This document shows positions 25,085 to 34,836 of a DNA stretch of 64,000 bases, in pieces; position 1 is the first letter of the stretch, and the number at the start of each line of letters is the position of its first letter. Source of the DNA: Mesorhizobium sp. Root102. Its GTDB lineage: Bacteria > Pseudomonadota > Alphaproteobacteria > Rhizobiales > Rhizobiaceae. The stretch spans positions 6,107 through 70,106 of the forward strand of contig NZ_LMCP01000046.1 of the NCBI RefSeq assembly GCF_001425625.1. Reading direction: 5' to 3'. Below the pieces are notes generated by a model. It saw nothing but the letters and a program-made list of their open reading frames with translations, was not told the origin of the DNA and searched no databases. The position numbers and the translations under genes were made by a program.

Positions 25085-26116
25085 TTGCGCAAATTTCTGA
25101 GCACGCTCGCAATCGCGGCGGCTGCATCGACCTGCTTTGGGCCGATGCAGGTACGCGCCGAAACCCCCAACCCGTTCAAATGCGAGCCGGGTGAAAAATA
25201 CGTCATGAACGTCATGGTCTCGGGCGTCGAATACTGGTTCCCGGTCTATGAAATGTTCAAGCAGGCCGGCCAGCAGTTCGGCTGCGAGACCGCCTATACC
25301 GGTACGCCTGAATACGACGTCAACAAGCAGATCGCGACCTTCGACCAGGCGCTCGCGCAGAAGCCGGCCGGCATTCTGGTGCACCCGATGAACTCCGACC
25401 CGTTCATCGAGCCGATCAACCGCGCCATCGAGCAGGGCACCGCGGTGGTGACCTTCGCCGCAGACTCGCCGAATTCCAAGCGTGTCTCCTACATCACCTC
25501 CGACAATAATGCCGAAGGCACCTATGCCGCCGACGCCGTTGCCAAGGCGATGGACGGCAAGGGCGAATATGCGGTGCTGGAGAATCCCGGTCAGGACAAT
25601 CACGACAAGCGCGTCAACGCCTTCGTCGCTCGCATGGAAGCCAAATGGCCTGACATGAAGCTCGTCGGCCGGGCCGCCTCGAACCAGGATCCGACCAAGG
25701 CCTATCAGGCCGTTCTGAGTCTGGCGCAGGCGCATCCTGACCTCGGTGCCGTGTTCATGCCGGAGGCCAATTCGGCCATTGGTGCCGCCCAGGCAGCCAA
25801 GGAAGGCGGCGGCAAGATCCGCGTCATGCTCGCCGACGTCAATGCCAAGATCCTCGACATGATCAAGGCCGGCGAGATCTTTGGCTCGGTCAATCCCAAC
25901 CAGGGCATGCAAGGCTATATGGGCTTCATGCTGTTGTGGATGGCCAAGCATCCCGGCCTGATCGACCCGATGAACGATGCCAAGCGTTCGGGCTTCAACC
26001 CGATGAGCGTGCCGTTCGTCGACAATGGCTTCTCCATCGTCTCCAAGGACAATGCGGACGACTTCTACTGGGACAAGTACCTCAAGCGTCGCGGCACCAA
26101 GGGTATCGAGGAATAG
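25085..26116 (+). CDS. Sugar ABC transporter substrate-binding protein (CUT2, RbsB-like)
   Basis: 343 residues from TTG 25085, chosen because GGGAGG stands four bases ahead; an in-frame TTG at 25055 lacks a site. The signal peptide is 1-28 ([15 protein letters not shown]). The mature protein is a two-lobed pentose/hexose binder: [31 protein letters not shown] and [14 protein letters not shown]. It collects the sugar or polyol in the periplasm for the ATPase and permease encoded next. First gene of the operon, followed by two hairpins. Confidence 0.9.
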   Translation: MRKFLSTLAIAAAASTCFGPMQVRAETPNPFKCEPGEKYVMNVMVSGVEYWFPVYEMFKQAGQQFGCETAYTGTPEYDVNKQIATFDQALAQKPAGILVHPMNSDPFIEPINRAIEQGTAVVTFAADSPNSKRVSYITSDNNAEGTYAADAVAKAMDGKGEYAVLENPGQDNHDKRVNAFVARMEAKWPDMKLVGRAASNQDPTKAYQAVLSLAQAHPDLGAVFMPEANSAIGAAQAAKEGGGKIRVMLADVNAKILDMIKAGEIFGSVNPNQGMQGYMGFMLLWMAKHPGLIDPMNDAKRSGFNPMSVPFVDNGFSIVSKDNADDFYWDKYLKRRGTKGIEE

Positions 26117-26157
26117 CCTCGATCTCGCTGCCCCGGCCGGCAAGGCCGGACCAACCG

Positions 26158-26181
26158 GGAAGGAGGCTTCGGCCTCCTTCC
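26158..26181 (+). promoter_or_regulatory. Strong intra-operon hairpin after the binding-protein gene
   Basis: Perfect ten-base arms (26158-26167 and 26172-26181) with a TTCG tetraloop. A shorter GC stem (26133-26138 with 26144-26149) precedes it. No T run follows, so it should slow 3' decay of the binding-protein message or partly attenuate, rather than fully terminate. It lies between stop 26116 and the ATPase start 26209. Confidence 0.7.
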
Positions 26182-26208
26182 TCCCCGCAAGCATCGCAGG
26201 AGCATGGC

Positions 26209-27744
26209 GTGACCCAGTCGCCCATTCTTGAAATCCGCGGCCTGTCCAAGGCGTTTGGCCCGGTCAAGGCGCTGAGCGATGTGCAGTTCGAGCTGCGGCG
26301 CGGCGAAATCCATGCGCTGTGCGGCGAGAACGGCGCCGGCAAGTCGACGCTGATGAACATGATCGCCGGTGTATTGCAGCCCGACGAGGGCGACATCCTG
26401 ATCGATGGGGAGCGTGTTTCGATCCACTCGCCCGCGGCCGCCCAACGCCTCGGCATCGCGCTTGTCCACCAGGAGATAGCGCTGTGTCAGGACGCGACGG
26501 TTGCCGAAAACATCTATATGGCCGCGATCAACAGCCGGCGCGCGCCGCTGATGAATTTCCAGAGGCTCTACGCCGATGCCCAGAAGGTCATGGACCTGCT
26601 CGCGCCCATTCCGGTGCGCACCAGGGTCGCGGATCTCTCCATTTCCAGCCAGCAGCTCGTCGAGATCGCCAAGGCGCTGACGCTCGACTGCAAGGTGCTG
26701 ATGCTCGATGAGCCAACCGCAGCGCTCACCGAAAGCGAAGCACAGCGCCTGTTTTCGATCGTGCGCGGGCTCAGGGAGCGTGGCATTTCCGTGGTCTATA
26801 TCAGCCATCGCATGGCCGAGATATTTTCGCTGTGCGACCGCGTCACCGTCTTCCGCGATGGCCGCTACGTGGTGACCGATCCGATCGCCGCCGTCTCACC
26901 GGACGATGTCGTGCGCAAGATGGTGGGCCGCGAAATCAGCCAGCTCTATCCCGACAAGCTGGCGCCGCAAGAGCCGGGGCGCCTGCTCCTGTCGGTCGGG
27001 GGGCTTTCCGATGGTCGCCGCTTCGCCGGCGTCGATCTTCAACTTCGCGCTGGTGAAATTCTCGGCATAGGCGGCCTCATCGGCGCCGGCCGCAGCGAAA
27101 TCGCGCAAACGGTCTGTGGCCTCAGACCAATGACGGCAGGAACCGTTGCGCTCGACGGAAAGCAGCTGCGGCTGCGCGGCTATGGCGATGCGGTCAAAGC
27201 AGGCCTGGTTTACCTTTCGGAGGATCGCAAGGGCTCCGGCGTGTTCCTCGATCTGCCGATCGCGGCGAACATCTCGGCGCTCGACCTCGCCAGGCTGACC
27301 GGACCGCTGGGCCTGGTCGATCGCAAGGCCGAGGATCGTCAGGCGAGAGAGCTGACCGGCAGGCTCGGCGTACGCATGGCTGGCATCGAGGCCGCCGTCT
27401 CGACGCTGAGCGGCGGCAACCAACAAAAGGTCGCCATCGCCAGGCAGCTGTCGGTCGATCCCAAGGTCATCATCATGGACGAGCCGACTCGCGGCATCGA
27501 TGTCGGCGCCAAGGTGGAGATCCACCGGCTGCTGCGCCAGCTTGCCAGCAGCGGTGTCGGCGTCGTCGTCATCTCGTCGGAACTGCCGGAGCTGATCGGC
27601 TTGTGCGACCGCGTCATGGTGGTGCGCGAAGGCAGGATCGCCGGTGAACTCGCCGCCAGCGAACTCGGCGAGGAAGCCATCATCATGCTCGCCTCGGGCG
27701 TCCACAACAGTTCAACTCAAAGGCAGGCCCAGAATGTCGCCTAG
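26209..27744 (+). CDS. Sugar ABC transporter ATP-binding protein (CUT2, RbsA-like double ATPase)
   Basis: 511 residues from GTG 26209 (CAGGAG upstream). Two fused ATPase halves are visible. The first has Walker [10 protein letters not shown] and Walker [12 protein letters not shown]. The second has the degenerate Walker A typical of this class ([10 protein letters not shown]), signature [15 protein letters not shown] and Walker [13 protein letters not shown]. It powers import with the permease at 27734, whose start overlaps its last 11 bases. Confidence 0.92.
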   Translation: MTQSPILEIRGLSKAFGPVKALSDVQFELRRGEIHALCGENGAGKSTLMNMIAGVLQPDEGDILIDGERVSIHSPAAAQRLGIALVHQEIALCQDATVAENIYMAAINSRRAPLMNFQRLYADAQKVMDLLAPIPVRTRVADLSISSQQLVEIAKALTLDCKVLMLDEPTAALTESEAQRLFSIVRGLRERGISVVYISHRMAEIFSLCDRVTVFRDGRYVVTDPIAAVSPDDVVRKMVGREISQLYPDKLAPQEPGRLLLSVGGLSDGRRFAGVDLQLRAGEILGIGGLIGAGRSEIAQTVCGLRPMTAGTVALDGKQLRLRGYGDAVKAGLVYLSEDRKGSGVFLDLPIAANISALDLARLTGPLGLVDRKAEDRQARELTGRLGVRMAGIEAAVSTLSGGNQQKVAIARQLSVDPKVIIMDEPTRGIDVGAKVEIHRLLRQLASSGVGVVVISSELPELIGLCDRVMVVREGRIAGELAASELGEEAIIMLASGVHNSSTQRQAQNVA

Positions 27745-28750
27745 GGAATCGGGAGAAGTGCTCGTGCACGCCGAGATCAAGGTCGCCAGTGCCGCGCGGC
27801 GCATCAATTTCGCTCAGCTCGCATCGATGCGCGAGGCCGGGCTGATCGTCATCATCCTGGCGCTGTGCATCGCCATGAGCTTAGCCTCGCCGCACTTCCT
27901 GACATGGGGCAATTTCCGCGCCATGCTGATGAGCTTTTCCATCGAAGGCATCGTCGTTGTCGGCATGACCATCCTGCTCATCGTCGGCGGCATCGACCTG
28001 TCGGTCGGCTCGGTCGTGTGTTTCTCGATGGTGGTCTCCGGAGCGCTGTTCCTCGCCGGCCTCGATCCCTGGACGGCAAGCCTGATCGGCATCGGCGTCA
28101 GCGCGCTGATCGGCGCGGCGATGGGCTTCTTCGTCACGGTGATAGGCCTCAATCATTTCATCACGTCGCTGGCGGCCATGGTCATCGTGCGCGGCATGTG
28201 CCTGGTGGTCACCAAAGGTACGCCGCTGTCGCTGTTCACCCTGCCGCCCGCTTTCAAGGCCATCGGCCAGGGCAGTTTCAACAACATCCCCTATGTCATC
28301 CTGATCTTCGTCGTCGTGGTGGCGATCTTCGATTTCCTGCTGCGTCGCGCCACGGCCTTCCGCAAGGTTTTCTACACCGGCTCCAATGAGAAGGCCGCGC
28401 AGTTCTCGGGCATCAGGACCAACCAGGTGAAGTTCTGGGTCACGGTGCTGTGCTCGACCCTCGCCGGACTGGCCGGTGTCATCTACATGGCGCGCTTTGG
28501 CGCGGCGACGCCGACCTTCGGCGCCGGCATGGAGCTCAACATCATCGCCGCGGCGGTCATCGGCGGCGCCTCGCTCAATGGCGGCTCGGGCACCATCTTC
28601 GGGGCGATCCTCGGCATGGCGCTGCTCTCGGTGGTGACCAGCTCGCTCATCCTGCTCGATATCTCGGTCTATTGGCAGGACATGATCAAGGGATGCATTC
28701 TGCTCGCAGCCGTATCGATCGATCACTTCCTGCACCGCAAGAAGTCCTGA
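27734..28750 (+). CDS. Sugar ABC transporter permease (CUT2, RbsC-like)
   Basis: 338 residues from ATG 27734, which overlaps the ATPase end by 11 bases. About nine membrane segments; characteristic stretches are [30 protein letters not shown] and the coupling-loop region [15 protein letters not shown], then [15 protein letters not shown]. One gene is present, so the membrane part is likely a homodimer. It is followed after 24 bases by the SorC regulator. Confidence 0.92.
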   Translation: MSPRESGEVLVHAEIKVASAARRINFAQLASMREAGLIVIILALCIAMSLASPHFLTWGNFRAMLMSFSIEGIVVVGMTILLIVGGIDLSVGSVVCFSMVVSGALFLAGLDPWTASLIGIGVSALIGAAMGFFVTVIGLNHFITSLAAMVIVRGMCLVVTKGTPLSLFTLPPAFKAIGQGSFNNIPYVILIFVVVVAIFDFLLRRATAFRKVFYTGSNEKAAQFSGIRTNQVKFWVTVLCSTLAGLAGVIYMARFGAATPTFGAGMELNIIAAAVIGGASLNGGSGTIFGAILGMALLSVVTSSLILLDISVYWQDMIKGCILLAAVSIDHFLHRKKS

Positions 28751-28774
28751 ACCTCCAAGGCACCGAGCAAGACC

Positions 28775-29755
28775 ATGGCCCCTCCCAACACCCGCGACGA
28801 CATCGCCGCTGTCCGCCAGATGCACCAGGCGCTTGTCCTGCATTATGTCGAAGGCAAGACCCAGGCCGAGATCGCCAGGGAACTCGGCATCTCGCACGCC
28901 ACCGTCAACCGGCTCATCAAGCGCGGCCACCAGCTCGGCCTCGTCGAGATCAAGATCAAGTCGCCGATCGACCATCTGGTCGACCTGGAGGCGCGGCTGG
29001 TGGCGCTGGGCGGCATCGAACGGGCGGTGGTGGTGCCGTCAGTCTCCGAAAATCCGCACACCGCCCTGCAGCGGGTCGGCGAGGCGGCGGCACGGTTGCT
29101 GCTCGACACTATCAAGGATGGCGACACCATCTCGATTACGGGCGGCAAGGGCGTCAGCGCGCTGGTCGCCGGTCTCAAGCCGGGGCGCCGCTACGATGTC
29201 GAGATCATCCCCGCCACCGGACTGGTCCAGGGCAAGCACTACACAGACGTCAACCATGTCGCCTCGCTGATGGCCGACAAGCTCGGCGGACGCGCCTACC
29301 AGATCCATGCACCGCTGTTTGCGGACACCGCGCAGCAGCGCGAGATGCTGATGGGCATCAGCTCGGTCGCCGACGTGTTTCGCAAGGCGCGAGAGGCCGA
29401 TGTCGCTGTCGTGGGCGTCGGCTCCATCCTGACCGACGATTCCAGCTACTACGATCTTCATCCGTCCTCGAATGCCGATCGCCAGGCGATCGAGAAGTCC
29501 GGGGCCACAGGCGAGCTGCTCGCTCATCTCATCGATCGCCAGGGCAAGCTTTGCAACTACTCGCTCAATCGTTCGCTGGTCTCATTGACGCTTGACGAGT
29601 TCGCGACCATCCCGCGCTCCATCGGCATCGCTAGCGGCCCCAGCAAGGTCGCACCGATCCTCGCCGCCCTGCGCGGAGACCATCTCGACACCATCGTCAC
29701 GGACGAGGCCACCGGGCTCCAGATGCTCGAGCTGGCCGAACAGGAGGCAGCATGA
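28775..29755 (+). CDS. SorC/DeoR-type sugar-binding transcriptional regulator (EryD-like)
   Basis: 326 residues, the usual SorC length. Helix-turn-helix at about 30-52 (TQAEIARELGISHATVNRLIK). The sugar-phosphate binding domain follows: DTISITGGKGVSALVAGL, EIIPATGLVQGK and a late TDEATGLQML. The family includes the erythritol repressor EryD of Brucella and rhizobia. It is encoded inside the operon and overlaps the next gene (ATGA), giving autoregulation through the candidate site at 24924-24950. Confidence 0.9.
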   Translation: MAPPNTRDDIAAVRQMHQALVLHYVEGKTQAEIARELGISHATVNRLIKRGHQLGLVEIKIKSPIDHLVDLEARLVALGGIERAVVVPSVSENPHTALQRVGEAAARLLLDTIKDGDTISITGGKGVSALVAGLKPGRRYDVEIIPATGLVQGKHYTDVNHVASLMADKLGGRAYQIHAPLFADTAQQREMLMGISSVADVFRKAREADVAVVGVGSILTDDSSYYDLHPSSNADRQAIEKSGATGELLAHLIDRQGKLCNYSLNRSLVSLTLDEFATIPRSIGIASGPSKVAPILAALRGDHLDTIVTDEATGLQMLELAEQEAA

Positions 29756-30747
29756 ATTCTCGACTGATCCAGCGGCAGATCGGCAAGTCCGGCATATCGG
29801 CGTCGGCTGTGGGCCTCGGCACCTGGGCCATTGGCGGCTGGATGTGGGGCGGCACCGACGAGAAGGAGTCGGTGCGGGCGATTGAAGCCTCGATCGACGC
29901 CGGCCTCAGCCTGATCGACACCGCACCGGCCTACGGCCTTGGCCGCAGCGAGGCGATCGTCGGCACCGCCATCAAGGGCAAGCGTGACAAGGTGGTGATC
30001 GCGACCAAATGCGGGCTAAACTGGCATTCCGGCAAAGGGGGCCATTTCTTCGACCAGGACGGCAAGCCGGTGCATCGCTATCTTGGCGCCGACGGCATCG
30101 CCTATGAAGTCGAGCAGAGCCTGCGGCGTCTCGGCACCGATCATATCGACCTCTACATCACCCATTGGCAGGACCCGACGACACCGATCGTCGAGACGAT
30201 GGCAGTGCTGGAAAGACTCAAGGCGGCCGGCAAGATCCGCGCTGTCGGCGCCAGCAATATCAGCGCCGAGGATCTCAGCCACTATATCGATGCCGGCCAG
30301 CTCGATGCGATCCAGGAGCGCTATTCGATGATCGACCACGACATCGAGAGCAGCCTGCTGCCGATCACCCGCCGCCATGACATCGCCACCCTCAGCTACT
30401 CGTCGCTGGCGCTGGGCCTGCTCACAGGCACTGTCGACCCCGGCCGAACATTCTGTGGTGACGACCAGCGCAAGGACAATCCACGCTTCTCCATGGGCAA
30501 CCGGCAGAAGGTGGCAAAGCTGAAGGAGGCAATCGCCCCGATCGCCGAAAGCCGCCAGGCGTCTATGGCCCAGATCGTCATCGCGTGGACGCTTGCCCAG
30601 CCGGGTATCACCTTCGCCCTGTGTGGCGCGCGCAATCCCGAACAGGCGCTCGACAATGCGCGGGCCGGCGAGATCACGCTTGCGGCAAGCGATCTTGCAG
30701 CCATCGACGCTGCGGCAGCCGCGCATCTCACCGCGATGGATGCCTGA
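29752..30747 (+). CDS. Aldo/keto reductase
   Basis: 331 residues. Catalytic tetrad visible as Asp56, Tyr61 (TAPAYGLGRSE), Lys86 (IATKCG) and His138 (YITHWQDP). It belongs to the L-galactose dehydrogenase/YajO-like branch (GLGTWAIGGWMWGGTDE). It would interconvert an aldehyde or ketone and an alcohol with NAD(P)H, probably an early or side step on the imported sugar. It overlaps the SorC stop by four bases and is 21 bases before the FAD dehydrogenase. Confidence 0.9.
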   Translation: MNSRLIQRQIGKSGISASAVGLGTWAIGGWMWGGTDEKESVRAIEASIDAGLSLIDTAPAYGLGRSEAIVGTAIKGKRDKVVIATKCGLNWHSGKGGHFFDQDGKPVHRYLGADGIAYEVEQSLRRLGTDHIDLYITHWQDPTTPIVETMAVLERLKAAGKIRAVGASNISAEDLSHYIDAGQLDAIQERYSMIDHDIESSLLPITRRHDIATLSYSSLALGLLTGTVDPGRTFCGDDQRKDNPRFSMGNRQKVAKLKEAIAPIAESRQASMAQIVIAWTLAQPGITFALCGARNPEQALDNARAGEITLAASDLAAIDAAAAAHLTAMDA

Positions 30748-30768
30748 GCAAAAAAGGCAACAGCCCCG

Positions 30769-32466
30769 ATGAACCGTAGCCAAACACTCGCCGGTCTGCG
30801 CGACCGGCCTGATATTGCCGTGCTCATCATTGGTGGCGGCATCAACGGCATCAGCGTCTTTCGCGAACTGGCCTTGCAAGGGGTCGATGTCGTCCTGGCG
30901 GAAAAGGGCGACTACTGCAGCGGCGCCAGTGCCGCCCTGTCGCGCATGGTGCATGGCGGCCTGCGCTACCTCGAAAACGGTGAATTCAAACTGGTGCGCG
31001 AATCGCTGCTCGAACGCGACCGCCTGCTGAGGAATGCGCCGCACTATGTGGCCCCGTTGCCGACGACGGTGCCGATCTTCGATATGTTTTCCGGCCTCGC
31101 CAACGGTGCGGTGCGTTTCCTGGGGCTGACGCGGCGGCCGAGCCGGCGCGGCGCTCTGGTGATCAAGGCCGGCCTTGCCATGTACGACTTGTTCACCGCC
31201 GCACGTCGATTGATGCCGACGCACAGGTTCAGGGGGCGTGCCGAGACCTTGAAAAAATGGCCGGCGATCAATCCGGCGATCCGCAATTCGGCGACCTACT
31301 ACGACGCCTGGGTAAGCCGGCCCGAACGCCTCGGCCTGGAGATGCTGCTGGACGCCACGGCGAGCGGGGAGAACGCGCGCGCCTTGAACTATGCACAGGT
31401 ATCATCGACCGGCGACGTCCTTGCCATTACCGACAGACTGACGGGCAAAGAGCTGCCGGTGCGGGCGCAACTGGTCATCAACGCCACCGGTGGCTGGATC
31501 GACCTGACCAACAAGGCCATCGGGGCAGCGGCGCAGAGAATGATGGGCGGCACCAAGGGCTCGCATCTGATCGTCGACAACGCAGAACTCTACGCCGCGC
31601 TCGGCGGCCACATGGTCTATTACGAGAACGAGGACGGGCGCATCTGCATCCTGTTTCCCTATCTCGGCAAGGTGCTGATCGGTTCGACCGACATTCGGGT
31701 CGACGATCCCGACCAGGTCCGTTGCGAGGAGGACGAGCAGCGCTACATCCTGCAGTCGCTCGCCTTCGTCTTTCCCTCGATCAAGGTTACCGACGACCAG
31801 ATCGTGTTCCGCTTCGCGGGAGTACGTCCCTTGCCCGCCAGCAAAGATAGTTTCACCGGCCGCATACCGCGCGACCATTTTTGCGAGTTCGTCGAGCCGG
31901 CCGGACACCTGCCGGCGACACTGTGCATGATCGGCGGCAAATGGACGACCTTCCGTTCGTTCGGGGCGTTGGCCGCGGATATGGCGCTGAAGCGACTCGG
32001 GCTCGTGCGCAGCATGGGCACGCAGGACATGGCCATCGGCGGCGGTCGCGACTTTCCGGCCGATCCGCAGGCCTGGTGTGCGTCATTCGCCGCCGAGCAC
32101 GGCCTGCCGGTCGAGCGTGCGGGGACACTGCTGCAGCGCTATGGCACGTCGGCCAGGGACTTCGTTTGGCATCCAGCTGGCGAACAGGTGCTGCCGCGCT
32201 CGGACTACTCGGCAAGCGAGATCGGGCGCATCATCGAGCGTGAGCAGGTCGAGTGCCTTGCCGACCTGTTCCTGCGCCGCACCACCATCGCCATTTCGGG
32301 CGGCCTCAGCTTCGACCTCATCAACGCCGTTCTCGACATGCTGGCGGCGCACAAGGGCTGGAGCGCCAGCGAGGCCGCCGCCGAACGCTCGACTTTCCTG
32401 GCCTTGCTGGCCGACCGGCACGGCATCGATCTCCAGACGCATCAAAGGAGCGCCCTATGCGCGTAA
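30769..32466 (+). CDS. GlpD/EryB-like FAD-dependent polyol-phosphate dehydrogenase
   Basis: 565 residues. FAD motif VLIIGGGINGISVFREL (from about 18), then the GlpD-type block ASAALSRMVHGGLRYLENGE, the central GSTDIRVDDP and GGKWTTFR. The length and C-terminal domain match glycerol-3-phosphate dehydrogenase and erythritol-1-phosphate dehydrogenase EryB. It should oxidise a secondary alcohol of a polyol phosphate, passing electrons to quinone at the inner membrane. With the FGGY kinase downstream, the substrate is likely a phosphorylated polyol other than glycerol. Confidence 0.87.
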   Translation: MNRSQTLAGLRDRPDIAVLIIGGGINGISVFRELALQGVDVVLAEKGDYCSGASAALSRMVHGGLRYLENGEFKLVRESLLERDRLLRNAPHYVAPLPTTVPIFDMFSGLANGAVRFLGLTRRPSRRGALVIKAGLAMYDLFTAARRLMPTHRFRGRAETLKKWPAINPAIRNSATYYDAWVSRPERLGLEMLLDATASGENARALNYAQVSSTGDVLAITDRLTGKELPVRAQLVINATGGWIDLTNKAIGAAAQRMMGGTKGSHLIVDNAELYAALGGHMVYYENEDGRICILFPYLGKVLIGSTDIRVDDPDQVRCEEDEQRYILQSLAFVFPSIKVTDDQIVFRFAGVRPLPASKDSFTGRIPRDHFCEFVEPAGHLPATLCMIGGKWTTFRSFGALAADMALKRLGLVRSMGTQDMAIGGGRDFPADPQAWCASFAAEHGLPVERAGTLLQRYGTSARDFVWHPAGEQVLPRSDYSASEIGRIIEREQVECLADLFLRRTTIAISGGLSFDLINAVLDMLAAHKGWSASEAAAERSTFLALLADRHGIDLQTHQRSALCA

Positions 32467-33299
32467 ACAAGAAAGTCCGCATGAACCGGCTGTTCAGCGG
32501 TGGCCGCTGCCTCGACGTGGCGATCGATCATGGTGTCTGCAACGAACCGAGCTTTCTTGCCGGGCTCGAAGACATGGCCGGTGTCGTCACACAGCTGGTC
32601 AAGGCCGGCCCCGACGCCATCCAGATGAACTACGGCCAGGCCGATCTGCTGCAGTCCGTACCGGGCAAGGATAAGCCGGCGCTGGTGATGCGCATCGACA
32701 TGGGCAATCCCTACAACAGGACACGCCACCGGGCGATGTGGGCGGTGCTGCAGAACGATGCCGAACCCTTGCTTGGCGCCATCGAGATGGATGCGGCTTG
32801 CGTCGTGGTCAATCTGTTCATGCTGCCCGACGAGCCGGATCTGTTCCGGCAATGCGTGCAGAACATCGCCCGCGTGCGCGCCGATTGCGAGAAATACGGC
32901 CTGCCGCTGATGATCGAGCCGCTGGCCATGCTGCCGGTCACTGAGCATGGCGGCTACATGGTTGACGGCGATGCCGAAAAGATCGTCACCTTGACCCGGC
33001 TTGCCCGCGAGATGGGTGCCGATATCGTCAAGGCCGATCCGACCACCGATCCGAACGATTTCCACCGCGTCGTCGAGGCCGCGCGGTGCCCGGTGCTGGT
33101 GCGCGGCGGCGGCAAGGAGGACCTGCGTGCTGTGTTCGACAAATCGGCTGCCTTGATGGCACAAGGTGCGCTTGGCATGGTCTATGGCCGCAACATCTAC
33201 CAGCATGCCAACCCGAGAGCTGTCGTGCGCGGGCTGATGGCGATCATCCATGACGATGCCGATGGCGGCGTGGCCTGGGACCTGTACAACCAGGCATAG
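32457..33299 (+). CDS. Class I (DeoC/LsrF/FbaB-type) aldolase
   Basis: 280 residues from ATG 32457, overlapping the dehydrogenase end by ten bases. TIM-barrel landmarks: LDVAIDHGVCNEP (20-32), MRIDMGNP, MIEPLAML, and ADIVKADPTTDP with Lys192 as probable Schiff-base residue, then VLVRGGGKED. This branch cleaves ketose phosphates or phospho-hydroxy acids. It would split the keto-sugar phosphate made by the preceding enzyme. Erythritol loci have no such aldolase, which makes this operon different. Confidence 0.83.
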   Translation: MRVNKKVRMNRLFSGGRCLDVAIDHGVCNEPSFLAGLEDMAGVVTQLVKAGPDAIQMNYGQADLLQSVPGKDKPALVMRIDMGNPYNRTRHRAMWAVLQNDAEPLLGAIEMDAACVVVNLFMLPDEPDLFRQCVQNIARVRADCEKYGLPLMIEPLAMLPVTEHGGYMVDGDAEKIVTLTRLAREMGADIVKADPTTDPNDFHRVVEAARCPVLVRGGGKEDLRAVFDKSAALMAQGALGMVYGRNIYQHANPRAVVRGLMAIIHDDADGGVAWDLYNQA

Positions 33300-33321
33300 G
33301 CTGCGGCCTCGGGAGGCGCCA

Positions 33322-34836
33322 ATGGCAAACTACATCCTCGGCCTCGATGCCGGCAACACGGTCATCAAGGCCATCCTCTTCGACCTGTCGGGACGCGAGT
33401 TGGCGCTTGCCGCCCGCGATGGCCGCTCATCCATGCCAAAGCCCGGACATGTCGAGCGCGACCTCGACGAACTCTGGCGCAACGCGGTTTCGGTCATCGG
33501 CCAATGCATCGCCGAGGCCGGCATCGACGCCGGCGAGATCGTCGCCATCGGCTGCGCCGGCCATGGCAACGGTCTCTACGCGCTCGATCGCGTAGGTGCG
33601 CCGCTGATCGGGATCCAGTCGCTTGACACACGCGCGGTCGGCATCGTTGCCGAATGGGCAAAACAGGATGTCGGCGACCGCACCTATGCACACTGCCTGC
33701 AACGGCCGTGGGCGGCGCAGACGCCGACCCTGCTTGCCTGGCTCAAGCGCTTTTCGCCGGCGCTGTTCGCTCGGATAGGCACGGTCTTCCTGTGCAAGGA
33801 TTTCGTCGTCAATCGCCTGACCGGCGTGCGCTGCAGCGACACCTCCGACATGTCGGGCTGCGGCCTGCTGCAGATGCGGGCTCGGCGCTACGAGCCGGAC
33901 CTGCTTGCCGCCTACGGGCTGGGCGATTGCACGGACCTGCTGCCGCCAGTGCTGGAATCGGCCGACATTGCCGGTCATGTCAGCGAGGAGGTGGCGGCCC
34001 TGACGGGACTGCGCGCCGGCACGCCCGTCGTGGCCGGGCTGTTCGATGTCGTCGCCAGCGCGGTCGGTTCGGGTGTGACCAGAACCGGTGCCGCCTCGGT
34101 CATCGCCGGAACCTGGAGCATCAACCAGGTCATCACCGACGAACCGATCCGCGACCCCTCAATCTTCATGCTGTCGACTTTCGATCGCCAGCGCTATCTG
34201 GCGATCGAATCCAGCGCCACATCGGCCGCCAATCTCGAATGGATCGTTCGCGAATTCCTCGAACATGGCGGCGAAGCCGGCAAGTCGCCGTTCGAATTGT
34301 GCAGCGAACTCGTCGCTTCCGTCGACCCGAACAGCGACATCCCGATCTATCATCCTTTCCTGTACGGCTCGCAGCAGAATGGGCACGCGCGCGCCGGCTT
34401 CTACGGCATCGCCGGCTGGCACAGCCGGGCACATCTGCTTCGTGCGCTGTTCGAGGGCGTCGCCTTCGAGCACAAGCGCCATGTCGAGACGTTGCACAAA
34501 GCGGGCGCCGATTTCGACCAGGTGGTGCTGTCTGGCGGCGGCTCGCGCAGCACGGTCTGGCCGCAGATCTTCGCTGATGTGCTCGTCGTGCCCGTTACCG
34601 TGGCGCGCAGCCGCGAAACCGGAGCCCTGGGAGCGGCGATCGCTGCGGGTACCGGGGTGGGCATCTTCGCGGACTACAATGCCGGTGCCGCCGCCATGAC
34701 GGCAGCCGCCCGACATTTTTTACCCAACGAGGCGGTTGCCGACGCCTATGCACGGCGGTATCGACTGTACGGCGAGATCAACCAGGCGATGACCCCGATA
34801 TGGGAGCGCATCGGCGGACAGCAGGCGCGCACGTGA
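33322..34836 (+). CDS. FGGY-family carbohydrate kinase
   Basis: 504 residues from ATG 33322 (GGGAGG ten bases ahead). Actin-like ATPase fold: phosphate loop LGLDAGNTVIKAILFDLSG, GCAGHGNGLYALD, and adenosine region VVLSGGGSRSTVWPQIFADV. FGGY kinases phosphorylate sugars and polyols (ribulose, xylulose, glycerol, erythritol). It would trap the imported substrate as a phosphate. The GMC gene starts at its stop (GTGA). Confidence 0.9.
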   Translation: MANYILGLDAGNTVIKAILFDLSGRELALAARDGRSSMPKPGHVERDLDELWRNAVSVIGQCIAEAGIDAGEIVAIGCAGHGNGLYALDRVGAPLIGIQSLDTRAVGIVAEWAKQDVGDRTYAHCLQRPWAAQTPTLLAWLKRFSPALFARIGTVFLCKDFVVNRLTGVRCSDTSDMSGCGLLQMRARRYEPDLLAAYGLGDCTDLLPPVLESADIAGHVSEEVAALTGLRAGTPVVAGLFDVVASAVGSGVTRTGAASVIAGTWSINQVITDEPIRDPSIFMLSTFDRQRYLAIESSATSAANLEWIVREFLEHGGEAGKSPFELCSELVASVDPNSDIPIYHPFLYGSQQNGHARAGFYGIAGWHSRAHLLRALFEGVAFEHKRHVETLHKAGADFDQVVLSGGGSRSTVWPQIFADVLVVPVTVARSRETGALGAAIAAGTGVGIFADYNAGAAAMTAAARHFLPNEAVADAYARRYRLYGEINQAMTPIWERIGGQQART